A stretch of 64,000 bases of DNA from UBA9647 sp049522195 (GTDB lineage: Bacteria; Bacteroidota; Ignavibacteria; UBA10030). Under the pieces are notes generated by a model. That model did no database searches and had not been told where the DNA came from. It saw nothing but the letters and a program-made list of their open reading frames with translations. The translations under genes were made by a program, and so were the position numbers. The DNA is taken from the NCBI GenBank assembly GCA_049522195.1, contig JBEKOB010000002.1, positions 1-64,000 of the forward strand, given 5' to 3'. Below are positions 1 through 9,102 of this stretch, piece after piece (position 1 is the first letter of the stretch; each line of letters opens with the position of its first letter).

Positions 1-373
1 GCGAACCTTCCGCAGCGTGTTTGACATGGATAGAATCAAGGGGCCGGAAGTGATTACTCTCCCCCGAAGACATGTAGCCGAGAGAATCGGCAATTCCGCC
101 AATCCAGATTGAAGTCAACCAGCCATAGAGATTGCCGCTGCCACCAGGCCACTCAAAATTCGGCTCTTCATAGTTGCGGTCGCCATAGAACCCATAGTTT
201 GTGATTTGCGTCCACAGCCTACCCATTTTATGGCTGAAGCCTTTGGGATCCACGGAGTTGATGGACGACGTCTTCATCGGCATTTTTTCGCGGACCTTTG
301 GGCCATCCTGGGCCCACGCTGCTGTGAGGAAGAAAATATTCAAGAGTGAGATGCATATAATGGTTTTCTTCAT
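1..373 (-). CDS. Secreted protein, N-terminal part only
   Basis: The gene runs off the left edge, so only the first 124 residues are visible. It starts MKKTIICISLLNIFFLTAAWA, a clear signal peptide with a likely cut after AWA. The mature part contains NFEWPGGSGNLYGW and SIWIGG. I have the impression that similar aromatic/Gly-rich motifs occur in large exported proteins of Ignavibacteria-like genomes, but this is from memory and not checked. The start ATG lies nine bases after the TonB-receptor stop, and its ribosome binding site (AAGGTGA) overlaps that stop, so the two genes are probably translated from one message. Function unknown; a surface or secreted partner of the receptor is an inference. 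Confidence 0.75.
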   Translation of the reverse strand, partial: MKKTIICISLLNIFFLTAAWAQDGPKVREKMPMKTSSINSVDPKGFSHKMGRLWTQITNYGFYGDRNYEEPNFEWPGGSGNLYGWLTSIWIGGIADSLGYMSSGESNHFRPLDSIHVKHAAEGS

Positions 374-382
374 GGCGTCACC

Positions 383-3136
383 TTAGAATTGAACCTGCAA
401 CCCGAGCCGGTACACGCGGGGAGGACTGTAGGCCTGGGGATCCTTGTAGGGACCGGTCGGATTACCCGTGGCTTCATACTCGACAAGGCCGTCGCGTCCG
501 CCAGAGATGTACGACACGTTACGGGTGTTGAACAGGTTTTTCACTTCTGCCAGCACTGAGAACTCGATCTTGGCGAACATGAATGATTTCCGAGCGCGCA
601 TGTCGACGTTGCTTGCCCATGGCAGGCGCGCGTCGTTGCGGAGAACGAACAACGGAAACTCATCGCGCGTATTCGACGAATACGGATACCCTGAGTGCGC
701 AACAAGCACAAAGTCCGCCTCGGCATCGCCAATCAAGTCGTGAATCGCTCCCGTCGATGTCAGCAACAGGTTTGCATTGATCCTCCACCGCACGTCCCAA
801 TCGAGCGGATCAAGACGACGCGGCACAATCTGACCGTTTGTACGAAACACCGACGACGACCGTCCGTTCGCGAACGCATAACTCACGTTTACCATTCCAC
901 CGATTCCACGCGTACCCATTGTTTCCAAGGTCATCTCAAGCCCATGCACGTTTGCATAGTCCATATTCGTGTACGCCTGATAGGAGTCTGGAGACCCTGA
1001 GATGACGAAGTCCGTCGCTCCAATAAGGTTCGTGATGTCTTTGAAGTACAGCGTGGTGGTCATCCGCAGGAAGTCAGAGAACATGTGATCCCAGCCGAGT
1101 TCGTAGGAAACAGTTTTCTCCGGCAGAAGTCTTGGATCGCCAAGGTCGACGTTCGTAGTATAACGGAAGTTCAGGGCAATATTTTCATAGAGGAAGCGAA
1201 GATCCGGACGCTGGAAGAAGTGTCCGTAGTAGAAGTGAATCTTGTCCCTTTCCGTTATGGGATGTGAGATACCGATACGCGGGCTGATTTGCCACCGGGC
1301 AGGAATCTTATCAGACGTCGTCAAGCCCAGCCCGTCTTTGTGGGTCGGCAGAGTCGTGAGGTCGGCTGGATACAAAACATCGCCAGTCAGGCCGTTAGGA
1401 TTGTAGTAGTCAAACCGGATTCCAGCGTTGATGATAAATCCATCGCGAACCTCGATCTTGTCCTGTGCATACACTGCAAAATCAACAAGATCCTGATCCC
1501 AAAGATCAAAGCGGGGATTGGATGGAGATTCAAACGTTACCTTCTCAACATCACCCTTGATATAGTCTGCCTCAACACCCGACTTCAACAGATTCGAGGA
1601 GTTGATTTGATTCGAATAATCAGCCCGAAGGTTGGTTGTGCGCGATACCTGGTTCAGATACCAGCCTTCATCGCCGGTATAGTACCAGTAGCCGTCTGTC
1701 AAGAGATGACTGTTGTATCCACCGATGCTGCCGTTCAGCTGCCAATGCAACTCATCCGACGTGCTGCCATCCAAATTCCTGTCGTCTACATCGCGAACAA
1801 TTTCCCGGAAGTTTGTCAGAAACTGCGAGAGCTTGATGTCAATGAACGATTGATTATTGATCGTCTGGTTGATCGACAAGCCGATATTGTAGCTTTTATT
1901 GATCGGCAGAGAGATGTGTTGCTGCATTCCCGCCTGATAAGTGTTTTGCACATTCTTGTACCACAGCCCGTCGACAAGGTATCGTGCGGAATCGGGTGTG
2001 CGAGCGTTGTGATAGTTTTGCGGATCCGTCACAAAGATGTACTGTTGCAGCGTTTTCACTCCGTTGACTGTGGCAATTTGTTGGAAGAGGTCTGTCTGGT
2101 ATCCTTCGCTCAGTGGGCCGTATTTCGAAGATGTATGATAATAGGAGTTCGTCTGATCCCAGGAGTATAATCCGCTGAGCGTCACGCGGGTATTCTGGGT
2201 GACTGCTCGAAGCTTCACCTGATAGGACTCACGTTGGAAATCCTCATGCGGCAGGAAATCGCGGTTCTGCCTCGCAATGTCTGCCGACCCGTTGAGGAAG
2301 AAATTGATACCCCCCATTGCCACGGACGGAGCACTGATATATGCCTCGTAATCTTTCCAATCCGGTTGGCCAGTGCCATAGGCGTTTGGATTCCATTTCA
2401 TCTTGTCCCATGGAAAATCCGATGTGCGAACACGAAACTTGGCACCGAACTGGGTCTGGTCACGCGTAATCGTATTGACTATACCCGACTGCGCATTGCC
2501 GTACTCGGCTTCGAATCCTCCCGTGGTAACCTGAATTTCTGATACGCTGAACTCAGGGAGGTTTGTCGAGAAACCGGCGGTGGTCGTTCCGCTGTAGCTG
2601 TTGATGGCGCTTTTGATCGCCATGCCGTCGACCAGAAAGAGCGCTTCGTTGAACCGGCCGCCACGGAAATGGCTTCCATTCACTCCGGCCTGCATGAACA
2701 CCACTTCGCGAAAGTCATCAACGGGCAGAACGTTGATGGCCTCGGATTCAACGATGTGCCTTGTCGATGTCAGATCAGCCTGAATGGGGGGGCGTGTGGC
2801 CACAACGATGACTTCATTCATCTGCACATCGGCTGCCTGCAACGGAAAATCTATGGTTGTTGTCATATCGAGCATGACTCTGATGTTCGATATCGTTTTT
2901 GGCGCATAGCCAATGATCGACGCACGAAGCGTATACGTGCCAACGGGAACGTTGATGATAAAATAGTTACCGTCGATATCCGAAGCCGCACCGTACGTAG
3001 TTCCCACGATCTGGATGTTGACCATGGGGAGCGGTTGGCGTGTCGCCGCGTCAAGTACGCGTCCCGCTATTTTTCCCGTTGTCCCGGCCAGCACAACCTG
3101 GGACGCGAGAAAGAAGAAACAAAGGAGCCTTTTCAT
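383..3136 (-). CDS. TonB-dependent receptor with carboxypeptidase-regulatory-like domain
   Basis: 917-residue outer-membrane receptor. I chose the ATG at 3136 (MKRLLCFFFLASQ, a signal peptide) over an upstream in-frame start because it has a GAGGAAACC ribosome site just before it. Roughly residues 22-105 form a CarboxypepD_reg-like beta domain (GKIAGRVLDAATRQPLP, DIDGNYFI). The plug domain follows (VEVVFMQ-type region, GGRFNEALFLVDG, GGFEAEYGNAQSG). The rest is a long beta-barrel rich in aromatic residues, ending in a C-terminal Phe (LGLQVQF), as outer-membrane barrels do. The ligand cannot be read from sequence. The secreted gene immediately downstream suggests a receptor plus surface-protein pair. 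Regulation is not visible. Confidence 0.93.
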   Translation of the reverse strand: MKRLLCFFFLASQVVLAGTTGKIAGRVLDAATRQPLPMVNIQIVGTTYGAASDIDGNYFIINVPVGTYTLRASIIGYAPKTISNIRVMLDMTTTIDFPLQAADVQMNEVIVVATRPPIQADLTSTRHIVESEAINVLPVDDFREVVFMQAGVNGSHFRGGRFNEALFLVDGMAIKSAINSYSGTTTAGFSTNLPEFSVSEIQVTTGGFEAEYGNAQSGIVNTITRDQTQFGAKFRVRTSDFPWDKMKWNPNAYGTGQPDWKDYEAYISAPSVAMGGINFFLNGSADIARQNRDFLPHEDFQRESYQVKLRAVTQNTRVTLSGLYSWDQTNSYYHTSSKYGPLSEGYQTDLFQQIATVNGVKTLQQYIFVTDPQNYHNARTPDSARYLVDGLWYKNVQNTYQAGMQQHISLPINKSYNIGLSINQTINNQSFIDIKLSQFLTNFREIVRDVDDRNLDGSTSDELHWQLNGSIGGYNSHLLTDGYWYYTGDEGWYLNQVSRTTNLRADYSNQINSSNLLKSGVEADYIKGDVEKVTFESPSNPRFDLWDQDLVDFAVYAQDKIEVRDGFIINAGIRFDYYNPNGLTGDVLYPADLTTLPTHKDGLGLTTSDKIPARWQISPRIGISHPITERDKIHFYYGHFFQRPDLRFLYENIALNFRYTTNVDLGDPRLLPEKTVSYELGWDHMFSDFLRMTTTLYFKDITNLIGATDFVISGSPDSYQAYTNMDYANVHGLEMTLETMGTRGIGGMVNVSYAFANGRSSSVFRTNGQIVPRRLDPLDWDVRWRINANLLLTSTGAIHDLIGDAEADFVLVAHSGYPYSSNTRDEFPLFVLRNDARLPWASNVDMRARKSFMFAKIEFSVLAEVKNLFNTRNVSYISGGRDGLVEYEATGNPTGPYKDPQAYSPPRVYRLGLQVQF

Positions 3137-3475
3137 GGTTTCCTCACATACTATAGAACGAATTGAATCGAGGAGAAAGACGGACACGGAAACGATGATC
3201 GGATCGAGACGGAGATGTCCAAACCGCGCATATCGCGGCGATAAAACCGATCGAAGCGTCGCTTACGTACTGATTGTGAGCTTGAGGCCTGCGTGCCCGG
3301 ATTTTAAGAATGGGCCCGTGTCCCGGTGCATGATTGCAGAGTGAAAGTAGCCATCTCTTGGAATGAAGTCAAGCCTTTGTTGGCGAAGCGGGGACTATCA
3401 GATGCGATACCAGCGGGGCAAATGGTGCGAGATGTTCCTGATTCTAGAAAATCGATGAGACGCGCGTACAAACGA
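3137..3475. other. Intergenic stretch without a gene
   Basis: Lies between the TonB-receptor start and the hairpin behind the S41 protease. Short open frames here have no ribosome site and no protein-like composition. I could not identify a convincing -35/-10 pair for the receptor, although its promoter should lie here. Confidence 0.5.
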
Positions 3476-3512
3476 GCAGGGATCCATCGTTTCGTAGCCG
3501 ATGGATCCCTGC
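3476..3512 (-). terminator. Perfect 14-bp hairpin behind the S41 protease gene
   Basis: GCAGGGATCCATCG and its exact complement are separated by nine bases, about 30 bases after the stop of the minus-strand protease gene. The run of T that follows on the minus strand is weak, so it could be a factor-assisted terminator or an RNA-stabilising end rather than a classical intrinsic terminator. Confidence 0.55.
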
Positions 3513-3542
3513 GCTGAAGAAGCCTTTATGTTGGTGACCCGG

Positions 3543-5177
3543 CTAATTCAATTTCGCGAACTTCACTGCTTCGGGCAGAAGGGTCATTGCTTTCTGGAAC
3601 TGTGGATCAACTTCAAGCATGACGCCATACCAACCGTTGTTACCCCAGAACGATCGTGCAATCTCCGCCTTCAGCCGCGCTTTGACGAAGAGGATATCCT
3701 TCTGAAGGTCTTTTTCTTCAAGCTTGACGCCTTTCGTTGCGATAAATGTGCGGAACTCCTGCAGCATCTCCTCCGTCACCGCAAACGTCTTGACAAATTG
3801 CTGCACATCTTCTCCGTACGCCGATCGCATCGCTTGCCCACGCGCATCAAGGTAGGATGTGATGAATTGATAGAACATGTCGCGACGCTGGATATTCAGC
3901 ATGGACTCGGTAGCCGCGGGAGGCTTCACAATATAGTCTGGTGAAATGCCGCCACCGCCATACACCACCCGTCCGCTGTTCGTGTGGAACACGGGGCGAC
4001 CCGAATCGGCCTTGGCAGTCGCATCTTTCTTGTGTTCCAGATTGTCCCCCTCTTGTTCAACTCGTTCGAGTCCTTCCCGTTCGTATTCACTCTTGTCTTT
4101 GCCTGTGTACGAACGTTGGATTAATCGCCCGGTTGGTGTATAATAGCGTGCGATCGTCAATCGGAAGGCCGAGCCGTCTCCGAATGCCCACTGACGCTGC
4201 ACCAGTCCTTTTCCAAAACTCGTTTCTCCAACGATCAGTCCACGGTCCCAATCCTGAATTGCCCCCGCCACAATCTCGCTTGCGCTTGCAGAAGCATGAT
4301 TGATCAGGACGATAAGGGGAAGTTTTTCATATTCCTGTCCCGTCGTTGCAGTGAAGCTTTCCTCCAATTCCGTGGCGCGTCCTTTCGTATAGACAATCTG
4401 CCGCGGTTTCGATTTCGAGCCGGCATCGAGGAAGAGATCAGCCATCTTCACGGCTTCCTCCAAAACGCCGCCCGGATTGTAGCGAAGGTCCAGGATCAGG
4501 CGCTTCATACCCTTGTTCCGGAGGTCGTGCATGGCAACGTTCATCTCATTGCCGGTTGTCAGCGCAAACTTGTTGACCGCAATGTACCCAACTTCATTGT
4601 TGATCATGAGTGCAACGTCGATACTGTTGAGGGAAACCTCCGCTCGTGTAATTTCATACACCATATTCTCAGGAACACCAGGGCGCGCAATCGATACCTT
4701 CACCTTGGTTCCCTTCGGACCACGGAGCCGTTTTGATGCCTGATCGGACGTAAAGCCGATCGCCGTGCTGTCATTGATGCGGACAATCCTGTCGTTCGAG
4801 AGAATGCCCAGTTTTGCGGCTGGCCCCCCACCCATGGGTTCCACAACGATAATCGTGTCGTTCAGCGCGCGAATCATCAACCCAACTCCCTGATAGTTAC
4901 CCTGCATTTCCTCGGAAGCTTTTTCAAATGCACTGGGAGGGAAGTACACCGAGTGCGGATCAAGCTGCTCCAGCATACCGGTGATCGCACCCTCGGTCAG
5001 CTTGCGCGTATCAACGGGATCAACGTAGTACTTGTCCGTGAGCACGAGAATATCCCGAAACTTGTTGAATTGCTCGTAGATGTTGTCTGCAGAGATGAGA
5101 TTTCTTCCCTGGAATCCAACCAGCATCCCCACGAGCATGACCGCTGCAACCATCCACCCTGAAAACCTCTTTTTCAT
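3543..5177 (-). CDS. C-terminal processing peptidase, S41 family (CtpA/Prc type)
   Basis: 544-residue envelope serine protease. An N-terminal hydrophobic segment (residues 8-22) exports or anchors it. A PDZ domain covers about 95-180 (GVGLMIRALND, GGPAAKLGI), and the S41 catalytic core about 190-350. The Ser/Lys dyad is visible as ASASASEIVAG (Ser298) and FGKGLVQ (Lys323), 25 residues apart as in E. coli Prc. The family trims C-termini of periplasmic proteins and peptidoglycan hydrolases. Residues after 350 hold a charged low-complexity stretch and a helical tail. An AGAGGT-like ribosome site precedes the ATG. Specific substrate unknown. Confidence 0.95.
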   Translation of the reverse strand: MKKRFSGWMVAAVMLVGMLVGFQGRNLISADNIYEQFNKFRDILVLTDKYYVDPVDTRKLTEGAITGMLEQLDPHSVYFPPSAFEKASEEMQGNYQGVGLMIRALNDTIIVVEPMGGGPAAKLGILSNDRIVRINDSTAIGFTSDQASKRLRGPKGTKVKVSIARPGVPENMVYEITRAEVSLNSIDVALMINNEVGYIAVNKFALTTGNEMNVAMHDLRNKGMKRLILDLRYNPGGVLEEAVKMADLFLDAGSKSKPRQIVYTKGRATELEESFTATTGQEYEKLPLIVLINHASASASEIVAGAIQDWDRGLIVGETSFGKGLVQRQWAFGDGSAFRLTIARYYTPTGRLIQRSYTGKDKSEYEREGLERVEQEGDNLEHKKDATAKADSGRPVFHTNSGRVVYGGGGISPDYIVKPPAATESMLNIQRRDMFYQFITSYLDARGQAMRSAYGEDVQQFVKTFAVTEEMLQEFRTFIATKGVKLEEKDLQKDILFVKARLKAEIARSFWGNNGWYGVMLEVDPQFQKAMTLLPEAVKFAKLN

Positions 5178-5344
5178 TGCAAGACCTCTTCTGGTTCAAC
5201 AATACTACCTATTCTTTCAACGTCAGACGGGAGAGGGGGGTTCCTCTCCGGCAATCGTCATCACTTCAACAACGTTGTTTCCTCTATCAATATAGCCATA
5301 AATGAAGCAAGAGGGAAACGTCTACGGAAGCATTGTGCCTGGTA

Positions 5345-5376
5345 TCAAAAAGAATCCCCGGTGATGGGCCGGGGAT
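5345..5376 (-). terminator. Intrinsic terminator of the TPR gene
   Basis: On the minus strand ATCCCCGG pairs with CCGGGGAT across a seven-base loop, then TTCTTTTTG. It sits about 30 bases after the stop of the TPR gene (5403), a textbook position. Confidence 0.85.
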
Positions 5377-5402
5377 AGCACATGTGGTTGCTGCTCAGCT
5401 GC

Positions 5403-6356
5403 TTAGTGACCCAGTTCTCGAATCTTCACGCGGGCGTCGTCTGCCGCTCTTCCGCTCGGCACCATTGAGAGATATCGTTGGTATTGTTCACGTGCGAGCG
5501 CTTTGTTGCCCCTAAACTCATAGAGCTGGGCAATGCGAAAAACGAGTGGAGTGCGGGATGGGTCTCTCTCGAGTGCTTTTTGAAACACGGCGATCGCTTC
5601 GTCGTACATTCGTTTCTGTTGATACGCCTGGCCGAGTTGGTGGTAGCTTTCTGCCTGGTCGGGTGCCACTTCAACATACTTCTTGAACATCATGATGGCT
5701 GCATCAATTTCATGGACGCCGAGGTAGTAATTGCCGAAATGATGATACGCCTGCCACGATGTCGGCCGGGAATAGATCGCTTTCTTGTACAAATTCACTG
5801 CCTTGTCGCTTTCCCCTTCTTCCGCATAGACTCCCGCGTGCGCCAGCATGCCCATGTAGGAATCGATCTTCGAAATCTCGTTCGCCTGTTCGTGCGCCTT
5901 CTGGTAGCTCCCTCCAAGAACAGCCGGGGCAAAGACATAGTAATTCACGAGCGCTTCACGGTACACCGCCGAGCCGGGGTCATACTTCACGGCCAACTCA
6001 AGTTGAGTTTTGACCTTCGGTGCGATGAACGGCATGCGAACAAGCCCAGCAAACTGAAAATTCTCCATATAGGCTTCGGCGAGCATGTAGTGATACTCGG
6101 CGTTCGACTCATCAAGCTCAACCGCTTTCTCCAGATGCTCAACAGCTCTATCGCTGTTGGAGGGCTCGTAAAGGTTTTCTACGCCGAGCCGGTAGAACGC
6201 ATCGGCCATTCTGGAACCGTTGGCGGTCGCCTCACTCTCGAACCGTTTTTGCTCCAAAGACTTCTCGCGGAGCGACTGCGACTGCGTTGAAACACCCAGC
6301 AACAGGAGCGCACATACAGAGGCCAACAATCGTGCAGTGGTTTCCCGGATGGACAT
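5403..6356 (-). CDS. Exported tetratricopeptide-repeat protein
   Basis: 317 residues from the ATG at 6356; an upstream GTG at 6392 would add 12 charged residues before the signal segment (LLASVCALLLLGVSTQS), so I prefer the shorter form. At least four TPR units can be read (for example AVEHLEKAVELDESNAEYHYMLAEAY and AIAVFQKALERDPSRTPLVF, quoted in part). These fold into a helical superhelix for protein contacts, probably periplasmic. The gene follows the histidine kinase with about 100 bases between, so the two may share a transcript, and it ends at a good terminator. No catalytic motif; function unknown. Confidence 0.85.
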   Translation of the reverse strand: MSIRETTARLLASVCALLLLGVSTQSQSLREKSLEQKRFESEATANGSRMADAFYRLGVENLYEPSNSDRAVEHLEKAVELDESNAEYHYMLAEAYMENFQFAGLVRMPFIAPKVKTQLELAVKYDPGSAVYREALVNYYVFAPAVLGGSYQKAHEQANEISKIDSYMGMLAHAGVYAEEGESDKAVNLYKKAIYSRPTSWQAYHHFGNYYLGVHEIDAAIMMFKKYVEVAPDQAESYHQLGQAYQQKRMYDEAIAVFQKALERDPSRTPLVFRIAQLYEFRGNKALAREQYQRYLSMVPSGRAADDARVKIRELGH

Positions 6357-6462
6357 CGACTCTCTCTTCTTTTTCACAATAGACTCTTCCACACTCTCAT
6401 GAGATACGATTCCCGAGAGAGATTGTTGCGGACCGCTCCTTCTGCAGGGCCTTCCGGAACCG

Positions 6463-7587
6463 TCAGGAGAGCCGAATCGGAATCACAATGGCCACTTCCA
6501 GGCCTCTCGGCGACTTGTTGGAGAGTATGAACCTGTGGTTCTCGCCATAGAGCTGTTCAAGCCGCTCGCGTGAGTTCCTTAATCCAACTCCTTCATGGGC
6601 CGGGAGGTTGTATTCCTCGGGGAGGCCTGGTCCATCATCAACGACAGAAATTCTCAATGACCCGATAACCTGGCGCGCGGAGATCTCGATGCACCCGCCA
6701 CTGGCACGCGGCGCAACTGCATACCGGATGGCATTCTCTACAAGGGGCTGGAGAATCAGATTCGGGACTTTGCAGGCCAACACTTCAGGCTCAACATTTA
6801 TTCTAACCTTGAGGCGGTCTTCAAATCGCGTTTGCTCGATCTCCAGGTAGCGCTGCAGGAAATCGATCTCTTCTCTAAGCGTCACCTCCTGAACACCGAC
6901 ATTGTGCAGTGAATATCGCAGAAGGTCGCCAAGGCGGGCAAGGACTCGATCCGCGTCATCGACATTCTTATGCATGAGCGATGAAATGGTGTTAAACGTG
7001 TTGAAGAGGAAGTGAGGATGAAGCTGCATCTTCAGTGCCTGCAGCTGAGCCTGTGTGAGTTGTGTCCGCAGCTGCGCGGCCCGCACTTCGCGTTCACGAA
7101 ATTTCCTGTAGTATTCGCGCCCATACCCGATGCCAAGAATAGCCCAATATGTGAGGAGGTTGATGTGAAAGTACACAACGAACGTGCGCTCGATTGCCCT
7201 GAAGGCTTCATACAACTGTAGTCGATCGGGGCTGAACGACTGAACAACGATTTCGGCGATCAACAGTTGAACAGTTGAGAGAAGAACGCTTGTAGGGAGA
7301 TGAATGAGAAAGGAGATCGTCCTTGACCCGCGCTCAAACCGGAAACGCTTCCCGAGCCACAATACCAGCGGTGCGATACACGCCCATATATAATAGAAGG
7401 AGAGGTTGGTCTTGAGCGCCTGATCCCACGTAACGGGAGTCCGGAATATGTATCGGCCCCAAAGCACTGATTCGGAAGCGAAGAATAATCCGACGGCGGT
7501 CCAGATGAGAAAATAGGAAACCCACAGGACCCATTTGCGCTCCAGCAATCCTTCTCTTGTATCTATTCTCAGGGTTGATCGGTCCAT
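6463..7587 (-). CDS. LytS/YehU-type membrane histidine kinase
   Basis: 374 residues starting at ATG 7587, five bases before which the decarboxylase gene stops. Four membrane helices (about 19-37, 64-80, 91-113, 136-155) have no obvious sensory domain. A coiled linker leads to the His_kinase motif QLHPHFLFNTFN, with His192 the expected phosphoacceptor, and then a HATPase_c domain (PLVENAIRYAV, DDGPGLPEE, GVGLRNSRERL). This family signals to LytTR response regulators, and one is encoded 2.8 kb upstream (10366). The tight coupling to an amino-acid decarboxylase hints that it senses or controls amine metabolism, which is inference. Confidence 0.93.
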   Translation of the reverse strand: MDRSTLRIDTREGLLERKWVLWVSYFLIWTAVGLFFASESVLWGRYIFRTPVTWDQALKTNLSFYYIWACIAPLVLWLGKRFRFERGSRTISFLIHLPTSVLLSTVQLLIAEIVVQSFSPDRLQLYEAFRAIERTFVVYFHINLLTYWAILGIGYGREYYRKFREREVRAAQLRTQLTQAQLQALKMQLHPHFLFNTFNTISSLMHKNVDDADRVLARLGDLLRYSLHNVGVQEVTLREEIDFLQRYLEIEQTRFEDRLKVRINVEPEVLACKVPNLILQPLVENAIRYAVAPRASGGCIEISARQVIGSLRISVVDDGPGLPEEYNLPAHEGVGLRNSRERLEQLYGENHRFILSNKSPRGLEVAIVIPIRLS

Positions 7588-7591
7588 TGAC

Positions 7592-9070
7592 CTACGCGAC
7601 CAGGGTTTTGAGTTCCTGTTGCATCTGCTCCCATACCTTCCGCGCGTGTGATTCCCGGGTCTTGAGATGTCCGACGACCATGCGCAGAGTATATCGTTCC
7701 CCAAGCTTGGTGTGCGACAGAAAGGTCTCCCGGCTTCCGTTGACAGCATTGATCAGGTTATCGTTGAGTTTGCTCAGCGAGGGTTCGTCGTTAATCCCTT
7801 TGGGGTGAGCACGAAAACAGACCGTGCCAAACTGCACTGGCGCCAGCACTTCGAAATCCGGATCGGCCTCAACCCAGCGTTTGAACTCCTGCGCAATGCG
7901 GAGGTGCTCACGGAGGCGGGCTGCAAGACCATCCCACCCGAAATATCGCAGGACGAACCAGAGCTTGAGCGCCCGGAAGCGCCTCCCAAGCGGGACACCG
8001 TAGTCCATAAGGTTGCGGACGACGTCGTCGTGAGCTGTGCGGAGGTATTCCGGGACGAGAGAAAATGCCTGGCGCATGACGTCGGGTTTTCGTGTATATA
8101 AGACGCTCAGATCTACGGGGACGAACATCCATTTGTGAGGATTCACAACAAAGGAGTCTGCGCGATCGCAACCTTCAAGGACCCAGCGCATCTCCGGAAC
8201 AATGGCCGCACTTCCGCCATATGCCGCGTCAACGTGGAGCCAGATTTTTTCCCGCTCGCAGATGTCGGCAATTGCAGGTATCGGATCGATGCTCGTGCAC
8301 GATGTCGTACCAACGGTAGCAACCACACAGAAAGGACGAATACCATGGAGCCGATCATCGGCAATGGCTTCGGCCAGGGCCTCTGGCCGCATGCGGAACT
8401 GGTCGTCCACCGCTACTCTTCGCATCCCGTCAATCCCGAACCCAAGCGTGATCACAGCCTTCTCGACCGATGAATGAGCAAATTCCGACAGATAGAGGCG
8501 GAGCCTCGGAAGGTCGTTGCGCCCTGTCATCCCATGTTCTCGCGTTTTAAGATCCGTCAGTGATTCGCGCGCGGCAGCAATTCCATGCAACGTGCTTGTC
8601 GATGCAGTATCAAGGATCATACCCCAATGTTCTTTGGGAAGTCCCAACATCTGGCGCAACCAACCAAGCGTGACCTCTTCCAGTTCCGAGACAGCCGGAC
8701 ACGATTCCCACACCATTCCGTTTGCATTGAGCCCGGCGCTGAGCAGTTCTCCGAGAATTCCCGGGCCGCTGGCGGATGAATTGAAATACGCATGAAACCG
8801 TGGGTGGTTCCAGTGGGTCATTCCGGGCATAATGATCCGGTCGATGTCGGCAAGGATCTGCTGCATAGGCTCGCCGGTCTGCGGGGGCAGACCCGGGAGC
8901 GAACGAATGACATCTCCCGGATGGATATTGGGAAGAACGGGCCTTTGTTCGACGGTATCCAGGTAATCAGCCACCCAGTCCACGAGCTGATGACCAAACT
9001 TTCGAAACTCATCCGTCGGCATATCACCAAGAGCGACGGGCGTTTGCTGCGTATCGGGGTCCTTTTTCAC
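7592..9070 (-). CDS. PLP-dependent group II decarboxylase (aromatic-L-amino-acid decarboxylase-like)
   Basis: 492 residues, the usual length for the family. The PLP-binding lysine is Lys313 in NPHKWMFVPVD. HVDAAYGG supplies the Asp281 that holds the pyridine nitrogen, and the substrate-entry motif MTHWNHPRFHAYF is present. The family removes CO2 from Tyr, Trp, DOPA or Glu to give amines; the exact substrate cannot be fixed from sequence, though the fold region is closest to aromatic decarboxylases. Start is a GTG with GAGGCGG upstream. It is followed after four bases by the histidine kinase, so they form an operon. Confidence 0.92.
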   Translation of the reverse strand: MKKDPDTQQTPVALGDMPTDEFRKFGHQLVDWVADYLDTVEQRPVLPNIHPGDVIRSLPGLPPQTGEPMQQILADIDRIIMPGMTHWNHPRFHAYFNSSASGPGILGELLSAGLNANGMVWESCPAVSELEEVTLGWLRQMLGLPKEHWGMILDTASTSTLHGIAAARESLTDLKTREHGMTGRNDLPRLRLYLSEFAHSSVEKAVITLGFGIDGMRRVAVDDQFRMRPEALAEAIADDRLHGIRPFCVVATVGTTSCTSIDPIPAIADICEREKIWLHVDAAYGGSAAIVPEMRWVLEGCDRADSFVVNPHKWMFVPVDLSVLYTRKPDVMRQAFSLVPEYLRTAHDDVVRNLMDYGVPLGRRFRALKLWFVLRYFGWDGLAARLREHLRIAQEFKRWVEADPDFEVLAPVQFGTVCFRAHPKGINDEPSLSKLNDNLINAVNGSRETFLSHTKLGERYTLRMVVGHLKTRESHARKVWEQMQQELKTLVA

Positions 9071-9102
9071 AGAAGTATCCGCCTCTATTTATATAGAGCA
9101 GG

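Noticed and set aside
1289..2170. 293-codon plus-strand open frame opposite the TonB receptor
   Set aside because: Antisense shadow of a strongly supported gene; no ribosome site and Cys/Arg/His-rich composition.
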